Shown: positions 1 through 6,876 of the stretch, piece by piece
Position numbering within the stretch: the stretch's first letter is position 1
Layout of the letters: every line of letters begins with the position of its first letter
Source of the DNA: Candidatus Cardinium sp. cBcalN2
GTDB lineage: Bacteria; Bacteroidota; Bacteroidia; Cytophagales; Amoebophilaceae
NCBI RefSeq assembly: GCF_022810445.1
Contig: NZ_JAACGD010000102.1
Coordinates: 1 to 6,876, forward strand
Direction: 5' to 3'
Length of the DNA stretch: 6,876 nt
Program-made: the position numbers and the translations under genes
Notes under the pieces: generated by a model
What the model was told of the DNA's origin: nothing
What the model saw: the letters and a program-made list of their open reading frames with translations, nothing else
The model's database searches: none

Positions 1-69
1 AACTGTTTTTCTATTTCAGTTATAAGGAGTGGTTGCTGAAACTTTTTACCAGGGTTTGATTTTTTTGTT
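1..69 (+). repeat. Dispersed intergenic repeat, copy 1
   Basis: This stretch matches the reverse complement of about 6765-6831 over nearly its whole length. Shared blocks are CTGTTTTTC, CAGTT, TAAGG, TTTTTACC and AGGGTTTGATTTTTT. Copy 1 has a 5-base insert after the first block. The first 22 bases also recur as a direct repeat at 6855-6876. Bases 1-21 form a small inverted repeat (AACTG and CAGTT around an 11-base spacer). It lies about 115 bases beyond the end of the NAD kinase gene. It could be an insertion-sequence end, a MITE or a REP-like element; no transposase is present in the window. The copy may extend left of the window. Confidence 0.6.
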
Positions 70-184
70 ACCTTTTTATGAAAAAAGTAAGATAAAAATA
101 TCCTTTTACCAAGGTTATAAACAGATAGACAAGCCTAGGTTTTGAATTCAAAAGCAAATAAATTTAATACAATTTATGCAATAA

Positions 185-1081
185 TCAAATCTTAAGAGGG
201 CTACTATTCCTTCTAGCATCCAATCCCCAGTACAGCTTTTCACGTAAAACATCAAAAATAGTTGTATGGCCAAATTGGACCAATTTTAATGTAAAAGGAG
301 CTTTCTTAACCACAAGCTGTTTTTGAATCACTATTGGAACAGCCTTACCATCTATGGCCACTAGCATATCGTTATTACGACTTTTAATAACAAAACTTAA
401 TAAGGCTGTGTCAGGAACGACTAGTCAACGTAACGTCAAATTATGAGGATTAATAGGAGTAATCACAAAGCTATGAGAACTAGTCAACACGATCGGACCT
501 GAACAGCTCAACGAATAAGCGGTAGATCCTGTAGGTGTAGCAATAATCAACCCATCTGCTCGATAGGTAGTAATAAATTGCCCATCCATATACGCATCAA
601 TGGTTAGCAAACTGGCCATATCTCGCTTAAGCAATGCGACTTCATTTAACCCAAATGAAACAGGAGCAGATGCACCATATAAAGCCAAAAGTGCGCGCTC
701 TTCTAATTTATAATCACCCTCAAAAAAGCGTATCAATACACTAACAGCGTCTGTAAGAGTGACCATAGTTAAAAATCCCAAATTACCTCTATGAATACCT
801 AGTAAAGGAATCACATGATCTTTGAGATAGTGAATAGTTTCTAAAAAAGTTCCATCACCACCTAAACTTATAATCAATTCTAAATCTAGTTGTAGATGTA
901 AATCAATCAGATCAAAAACAGGTAGTGTAGATAAATTAACAGTAGATTGAGACTCCAATAATTTAGCTAAATGATTAGAAACTATTATGCGCTTTTGGTA
1001 GGTTTTTGATAAATCAATGATTGCTTCTAAAAATACTAAGCTAACTGAACAAACTTGTCTGCTATGTATGGCAATCGACAT
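185..1081 (-). pseudogene. nadK: NAD kinase, interrupted by one in-frame TGA
   Basis: NAD kinase phosphorylates NAD to NADP in the cytoplasm and is normally the only bacterial source of NADP. The frame has 298 codon positions, a usual length for the family. Visible motifs are the GGDGT phosphate-binding motif at residues 74-78 (catalytic Asp76), LNEVALLKR with Asn146-Glu147, and the YRADGLIIATPTGSTAYS block at about 173-190. The family C-terminus FDVLREKLYWGLDARR is at the far end. Codon 219 (425-427) is TGA, just after NPHNLTLR, where relatives usually have Pro. The reading frame then continues unchanged (LVVPDTALLSFVI...) to a second TGA at 185-187. The open part before the stop is 218 residues and lacks the last strands of the C-terminal domain. 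No other damage is seen, so the change is recent, a sequencing error, or read through. The start at 1081 has no clear Shine-Dalgarno site. It lies 46 bases after the DivIC-like gene and is probably in the same transcript. Confidence 0.85.
425..427 (-). other. Internal TGA stop in nadK frame
   Basis: On the minus strand the codons read CGT TGA CTA GTC. Upstream and downstream translation both follow the NAD kinase family in the same frame (57 bases, 19 codons, separate the stop from the next ATG at 367). This is therefore a point change, not a frameshift. Single-base precursors would be CGA (Arg), TCA (Ser) or others; the Pro codon CCA would need two changes. Confidence 0.9.
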
Positions 1082-1127
1082 ATGGCTACTATTAAAGATG
1101 TTACTATCAAATCAAAAAACACCTAAA

Positions 1128-1433
1128 CTATTCTCGCATAATGACATACAAATCTTCTTTCTCTCGCTTCATATAGTATTTTTCACGAGCCATCTTCTCT
1201 AGAAAATCTAAATTACCAACAAGTTCTTTTTTGTCTTTTTTAATCTGTTGAATTTGAGAAATATACTCGACCCTATCTGTCTTTAATTTTTTCAAACGAT
1301 TATACAAACTAGCTTGCACCCCTAAATTTTGATCATCAAAACAGAGCATCCATACAGCAAAAAAAACCGTTGAAATAGCATAGGGATCTAATAATACTTT
1401 TTTAATAGATTGAATACTATTTAGATACTTCAT
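1128..1433 (-). CDS. Septum formation initiator (DivIC/FtsB-type) protein
   Basis: This 101-residue protein is probably a small bitopic membrane protein of the divisome, which in this family forms a complex with FtsL and FtsQ/DivIB at the division site. It has a short basic N-terminus (MKYLNSIQSIKKVLL), one membrane segment at about residues 18-32 (AISTVFFAVWMLCF), and a charged heptad-like coiled coil at about 37-78. The family C-terminal motif follows at about 79-98 (EKMAREKYYMKREKED, then LYVI). Length and domain order match Bacteroidota DivIC-like proteins. The start at 1433 gives the expected cytosolic tail; no Shine-Dalgarno site is evident. An 11-base palindrome (agact-a-agtct, 1437-1447) sits just upstream; its role is unknown. 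The gene is 46 bases ahead of nadK and 56 bases after the acidic exported protein, all on the minus strand. Retention of this gene suggests a working FtsZ-type division apparatus. Confidence 0.85.
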   Translation of the reverse strand: MKYLNSIQSIKKVLLDPYAISTVFFAVWMLCFDDQNLGVQASLYNRLKKLKTDRVEYISQIQQIKKDKKELVGNLDFLEKMAREKYYMKREKEDLYVIMRE

Positions 1434-1489
1434 AATAGACTAAGTCTCACAGATTTCGGACCATAAGTAAGCCCAACAAAGCGTTTAAT

Positions 1490-2164
1490 TTATGCATCCT
1501 CATCTTGGTCATTTTCTTCTTCGTCATCCTCGTCCTCGTCTTCTTTAAACTGTTCTACAAAATCTAAGATGGCTTCATGAGTTTCTTTTTTTCCTATATC
1601 AACGACTTTTTCAAACCTTTTCAAATCACCGCCAGCTATATAGTCCTTGAAAGAATCGATATAATGCTCTGCAATAGTATCCCGTAGCTTGTTAAGACTT
1701 ATGATAAAAGATGTAACCTGGCCCTGGGTTTCTTTTGAAAAGTCTACTTCTTCTACAAGGATCAATTGCATCAATGATAGCGCCTCTTCACTTAAGTCTA
1801 TAGGTTTTTCTTGTGAATCAATATCATCTTGTATCGTTTCCCAAGCCTTATAAATCATACGATATAAATCAATAAATAGTAGATGAAGTTTATTCCATTC
1901 TCTTTTTTGATCTGAAGAAAGCTCTTCAGGAGATAATTCTGGATCAGCATCTATTCTTTTTAAGAAACACTGGTATAATGACAATTGGTCCTCTAGAAGA
2001 TCAAGAATTTTATTCTTTACACCAGGATCCAAATTTTGTGCATAGGCTGCTACGTCACTTAGCTGGCCCGTATATTTGTTAGCATTATGGTTACAACCAC
2101 AAGCAACATTTTGGAGCATAAAACACAATAAACAAATGGTGTTGATTATAATTCGTACAAGCAT
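1490..2164 (-). CDS. Unrecognised exported, possibly lipid-anchored, acidic protein
   Basis: I do not recognise this 224-residue protein. The N-terminus looks like an export signal: Arg4, then a hydrophobic run IIINTICLLCFMLQNVA, then C22-G-C24. Either Cys could be a lipidation site, but neither fits the lipobox well (Asn at -3 of C22; Ala-Cys-Gly before C24), so a cleaved signal peptide is also possible. The rest (about 30-205) has no further membrane segment and looks mainly helical, rich in Leu, Glu, Asp and Lys. Residues 208-224 are almost all Asp or Glu (14 of 17), encoded by a low-complexity tract at about 1493-1543. The start at 2164 is chosen because it begins the signal sequence. The gene is first of three co-directional genes and lies about 145 bases after the rRNA terminator. 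No convincing promoter was found upstream, though a weak TAATTTAG-like box lies just before the ATG. Confidence 0.7.
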   Translation of the reverse strand: MLVRIIINTICLLCFMLQNVACGCNHNANKYTGQLSDVAAYAQNLDPGVKNKILDLLEDQLSLYQCFLKRIDADPELSPEELSSDQKREWNKLHLLFIDLYRMIYKAWETIQDDIDSQEKPIDLSEEALSLMQLILVEEVDFSKETQGQVTSFIISLNKLRDTIAEHYIDSFKDYIAGGDLKRFEKVVDIGKKETHEAILDFVEQFKEDEDEDDEEENDQDEDA

Positions 2165-2310
2165 AATGGACTAAATTAGATTAAAATAAACGGAAGATCA
2201 TAAAATGATATTGAGCTATAGAAATTATTGGAATAGACTACGGGCATGAAAAAGAAGATAAAAGCGGAGGTTAGCAATTTGAGGCGGATAGTTTTAAATA
2301 ATTACATATG

Positions 2311-2347
2311 AAAAAATCCTCACGCAACACTACAGCATAGCATGAGG
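2311..2347 (-). terminator. Intrinsic terminator of the 23S-5S unit
   Basis: On the minus strand an 8-base-pair stem CCTCATGC / GCGTGAGG (one G-U pair; arms 2340-2347 and 2318-2325) is followed by six T residues (2311-2316). The loop can pair further after one U-U mismatch, closing on a UGUA tetraloop. It lies about 14 bases after the 5S 3' end, as expected for the end of an rRNA transcript. The plus-strand reading has no T-run after the stem, so it works in one direction only. Confidence 0.85.
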
Positions 2348-2360
2348 AAAAAAAATAAAA

Positions 2361-2470
<110 letters not shown>

Positions 2471-2495
2471 TATTTTTAGTATTTTAACAAGTTAA

Positions 2496-2522
2496 CTATA
2501 TGAACCATAGCGAATCATATAG
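2496..2522 (-). other. Hairpin in the 23S-5S spacer
   Basis: A perfect 8-base inverted repeat (ctatatga at 2496-2503 and tcatatag at 2515-2522, 11-base loop) lies between 23S and 5S. It has no T-run after it on the minus strand, so it is more likely an RNA processing or spacer structure than a terminator. Confidence 0.5.
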
Positions 2523-2542
2523 ACTACTCTAAAAAAAAGTAA

Positions 2543-2564
2543 TTGACTACTGTAAAAGCAAAAT
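2543..2564 (-). other. 23S processing stem, 3' arm
   Basis: This 22-base segment downstream of the 23S 3' end can pair with 5543-5565 upstream of the 23S 5' end. The fit is 21 Watson-Crick pairs and one G-U pair, with a single bulged U in the 5' arm. The core of this arm in the RNA is TTTTGCTTTTACAG. Pairing of the two flanks would bring the 23S ends together in the classic long stem cut by RNase III. The cleavage itself is inferred. Confidence 0.8.
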
Positions 2565-2576
2565 CAAGAAAAAAAA

Positions 2577-5488
<2,912 letters not shown>

Positions 5489-5542
5489 CTTGCTCTTGAA
5501 ATGGAATCATGCTGAATCCCTAAAAAGAGATTTGCCTACCCT

Positions 5543-5565
5543 ATTTTGCTTTTACAATAAGTCAA
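5543..5565 (-). other. 23S processing stem, 5' arm
   Basis: This is the partner of 2543-2564: the minus-strand RNA reads TTGACTTATTGTAAAAGC and on to AAAAT, which pairs with the 3' flank with one bulged base. It begins inside boxA, sharing four bases with it (5562-5565), so antitermination and processing signals are fused here. Confidence 0.8.
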
Positions 5566-5571
5566 AGAACA
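5562..5571 (-). promoter_or_regulatory. boxA antitermination element
   Basis: The minus strand reads TGTTCTTTGA, close to the E. coli boxA core TGCTCTTTA and to the TGTTCTTTGAC found ahead of rRNA genes in Bacteroidota. In rRNA leaders boxA RNA is bound by NusB-S10, which lets polymerase ignore terminators. Its place before a 23S gene with no 16S suggests the leader was kept when 16S was separated. Confidence 0.75.
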
Positions 5572-5583
5572 TTTTTGAAACCG

Positions 5584-5599
5584 TAAGCATAGCTGCTTA
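5584..5599 (-). promoter_or_regulatory. boxB-like hairpin before boxA
   Basis: A perfect 6-base-pair stem TAAGCA / TGCTTA with a GCTA loop lies 12 bases upstream of boxA on the transcribed strand. This is the boxB-boxA order known from rRNA leaders. On the plus strand it is followed by TTTTTT, but no plus-strand gene precedes it. Confidence 0.5.
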
Positions 5600-5662
5600 G
5601 CTTTTTTACCTTGATTTTGGCATTTTTTATGGCTTTTAGCTGCTTTGCTTTGAATCGTAATA

Positions 5663-5693
5663 CAAAGGTATAGCTTTTTTTTGAATCCACAAA
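5663..5693 (-). promoter_or_regulatory. Bacteroidota-type promoter of the 23S-5S unit
   Basis: The minus strand has TTTG (5690-5693), 19 bases, then TACCTTTG (5663-5670). This fits the Bacteroidota sigma-A consensus TTTG-N19-TAnnTTTG at every specified base. AT-rich sequence upstream (A-tract near 5695-5705) could act as an UP element. Transcription should start near 5656, about 170 bases before mature 23S. Confidence 0.85.
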
Positions 5694-5907
5694 TATTTTT
5701 TCAAATAAATGATCTATTGCTTGGCTTTGCTACCTGTTTTTACAATTATCGCTCCTTTAGTTGCAATAAGGTTTGAGTATATGAGTATATATTAGACCTG
5801 CCGCATAATTATTGAGTACTGTAGTAGCAAGGCCTAGCAAAAACTTGTTCTCAAGTCTAATTTGGCATAAATTCAATGCCTAAACTAGAAAAATATAGCG
5901 CATAGCA
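5694..5907. other. Intergenic region between divergent rRNA unit and thyA
   Basis: This AT-rich stretch holds no gene that I can support. It must contain the thyA promoter, but I find no good TAnnTTTG box; the nearest is TAATTTG at 5858-5864, with the wrong internal spacing and no TTTG partner. A short tandem gagtatat x2 is at 5775-5790. Confidence 0.5.
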
Positions 5908-6702
5908 ATGGAACCATATTTAAGATTATTAGAAGCTATTTTAGCAGCAGGGATTGATAAAAAAGATAGAACTGGAACAGGAACCAAGAGTATTTTTGGC
6001 TACCAGATGCGCTTTAACTTAGCAGAAGGCTTCCCATTGGTTACAACTAAAAAAGTACACCTTCGCTCTATTATTTATGAATTACTCTGGTTTTTAAGAG
6101 GAGATACAAATGTAGCTTATTTACAAAAACATGGCATTACCATATGGGATGAGTGGGCCAATAGAGAGGGAGAACTAGGGCCTATTTATGGCCACCAATG
6201 GAGAAGCTGGCCTACCGCAACAGGCGAAAAAATTGATCAAATCAGTACGGTGATAGAGGCCATTAAAACCAATCCGGATTCCCGTAGGCTATTGGTAAGT
6301 GCATGGAATGTCGGCGAAATTGCTAAAATGGCCTTACCCCCTTGTCATGCTTTTTTTCAATTTTATGTAGGAAACGGACAACTATCTTGTCAACTCTACC
6401 AGCGTAGTGCGGACGTTTTTTTAGGAGTTCCTTTTAACATTGCCTCTTACGCACTGTTAACCATGATGATGGCACAAGTATGCCAGCTAAAACCTGGAAC
6501 ACTGATCCACACCTTGGGCGATGCGCATCTATACCATAATCACCTAGAACAAGCGCATTTGCAAATTAAACGTAGCCCTTATCCATTGCCGACTATGCAG
6601 CTCCGGGAAAATGTAACCGATTTGTTTGATTTTGTTTATGAGGATTTTATTTTACTGAATTATACACATCATCCAGCTATTAGAGCACCTATTGCTGTAT
6701 AA
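5908..6702 (+). CDS. thyA: Thymidylate synthase
   Basis: ThyA methylates dUMP to dTMP in the cytoplasm, using methylene-tetrahydrofolate as carbon donor and reductant and releasing dihydrofolate. The protein is 264 residues, the same length as the E. coli enzyme, and the key residues fall at the same numbers. These are Arg21 (in [12 protein letters not shown]), Glu58, Trp80, Tyr94 (GPIYGHQW), Arg126-Arg127 and the catalytic Cys146 ([10 protein letters not shown]). Arg166 and Asp169 ([13 protein letters not shown]), Asn177, His207 and Tyr209 (DAHLYHNH) follow, and the C-terminus ends PIAV. Nothing is missing, so it should be active. The start at 5908 gives the standard N-terminus; upstream is AT-rich without a Shine-Dalgarno site, usual in Bacteroidota. 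It is transcribed away from the rRNA unit and stands alone; a dihydrofolate reductase gene, a common partner, is not seen before the window ends. Confidence 0.97.
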   Translation: MEPYLRLLEAILAAGIDKKDRTGTGTKSIFGYQMRFNLAEGFPLVTTKKVHLRSIIYELLWFLRGDTNVAYLQKHGITIWDEWANREGELGPIYGHQWRSWPTATGEKIDQISTVIEAIKTNPDSRRLLVSAWNVGEIAKMALPPCHAFFQFYVGNGQLSCQLYQRSADVFLGVPFNIASYALLTMMMAQVCQLKPGTLIHTLGDAHLYHNHLEQAHLQIKRSPYPLPTMQLRENVTDLFDFVYEDFILLNYTHHPAIRAPIAV

Positions 6703-6703
6703 A

Positions 6704-6740
6704 TAATCCTATAGACTAGGCTGGATTAGAAGGCTTTTTT
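6704..6740 (+). terminator. Possible thyA terminator
   Basis: A 6-base-pair stem TAATCC / GGATTA (6704-6709 and 6723-6728, 13-base loop) begins two bases after the thyA stop. TTTTTT (6735-6740) follows after a 6-base gap. The gap and AT-rich stem make it a weak candidate. Confidence 0.4.
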
Positions 6741-6764
6741 CTCCCACTTTTTGCTTGATCAAAA

Positions 6765-6831
6765 AAATAGACAAAAAATCAAACCCTGGGTAAAAAATTG
6801 CTGAAAGCACCCCTTACAACTGGAAAAACAG
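6765..6831 (-). repeat. Dispersed intergenic repeat, copy 2 (inverted)
   Basis: The reverse complement runs CTGTTTTTC-CAGTT-g-TAAGG and on to TTTTTACCCAGGGTTTGATTTTTT, matching 3-69 with scattered substitutions and a 5-base deletion. It lies about 60 bases after thyA. Read in the direction of the adjoining gene, both this copy and copy 1 show ATCAAACCCTGG first, so each lies downstream of a gene in the same relative orientation. Confidence 0.6.
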
Positions 6832-6854
6832 AATCCGCCCTTCACCCCCCTACC

Positions 6855-6876
6855 AACTGTTTTTCTATTGCAGTTG
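6855..6876 (+). repeat. Dispersed intergenic repeat, copy 3 (cut by window edge)
   Basis: This segment is identical to 1-22 at 20 of 22 positions, in direct orientation (differences at the 16th and 22nd base). It keeps the AACTG / CAGTT inverted repeat. It lies head-to-head with copy 2, separated by 23 bases that include a run of six C. Confidence 0.55.

Larger units (their letters stand above)
5489..5660 (-). other. 23S leader (transcribed, no 16S or tRNA)
   Basis: The region between the rRNA promoter and mature 23S holds, in the direction of transcription, an AT-rich start, a boxB-like hairpin, a boxA and one arm of the 23S processing stem. About 54 further bases then lead to the 23S 5' end. 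I see no tRNA cloverleaf and no protein gene in it. Confidence 0.7.

Noticed and set aside
140..153. 14-base palindrome ttttgaattcaaaa
   Set aside because: No loop or T-run to make a terminator, and such AT palindromes arise easily in AT-rich DNA.
185..367. A separate 60-residue gene after the nadK stop
   Set aside because: It is in the same frame and is plainly the NAD kinase C-terminus; the ATG is an internal Met.
185..427. TGA read as Trp throughout this genome
   Set aside because: Trp is encoded by TGG in thyA and the DivIC-like gene, and nadK itself appears to end at a TGA (185-187) right after the family C-terminus.
1017..1202. Plus-strand 61-codon open frame
   Set aside because: Antisense overlap with the starts and ends of nadK and the DivIC-like gene; no independent support.
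5584..5607. Plus-strand intrinsic terminator (stem plus TTTTTT)
   Set aside because: There is no plus-strand gene upstream; the stem is better explained as the boxB-like part of the minus-strand rRNA leader.
5775..5790. Tandem gagtatat x2 as an operator or origin element
   Set aside because: Only two short AT-rich units, with no associated motif.
5858..5864. TAATTTG as the thyA promoter -7 box
   Set aside because: It is one base short of TAnnTTTG and has no TTTG at the right distance upstream.

Overview
The window looks like a piece of a small, AT-rich Bacteroidota genome, most likely an intracellular symbiont of the Amoebophilaceae type (Cardinium/Amoebophilus-like). Three things point that way. 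The rRNA promoter has the Bacteroidota form (TTTG, 19 bases, TACCTTTG). The protein-coding genes lack clear Shine-Dalgarno sites. A 23S-5S rRNA pair is transcribed from its own promoter with no 16S gene or tRNA in front of it. The lineage is inferred from these traits and was not checked by a search.

Layout, left to right. Positions 1-69 hold a dispersed repeat. Positions 185-1081 (minus) hold an NAD kinase gene interrupted by one in-frame TGA at 425-427; both sides of the stop still read as good NAD kinase. Positions 1128-1433 (minus) encode a DivIC/FtsB-type septum protein. Positions 1490-2164 (minus) encode an unrecognised exported protein with a very acidic tail. Positions 2311-5693 are an rRNA unit on the minus strand. 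Read in the direction of transcription it contains: promoter, boxB-like hairpin, boxA, left processing arm, 23S, right processing arm, spacer hairpin, 5S and an intrinsic terminator. Positions 5908-6702 (plus) encode a full-length thymidylate synthase (thyA), divergent from the rRNA unit. A second copy of the left-edge repeat lies inverted at about 6765-6831, and a third begins at 6855, running off the edge.

The protein genes are housekeeping: NADP supply, division and dTMP synthesis. No defence system, phage, CRISPR array or transposase gene is visible. The points most worth a second look are the broken or recoded nadK, the 16S-less rRNA unit with a complete 16S-style leader, the 23S peptidyl-transferase substitutions matching known macrolide-resistance positions, and the repeats that face inward from both edges of the window.
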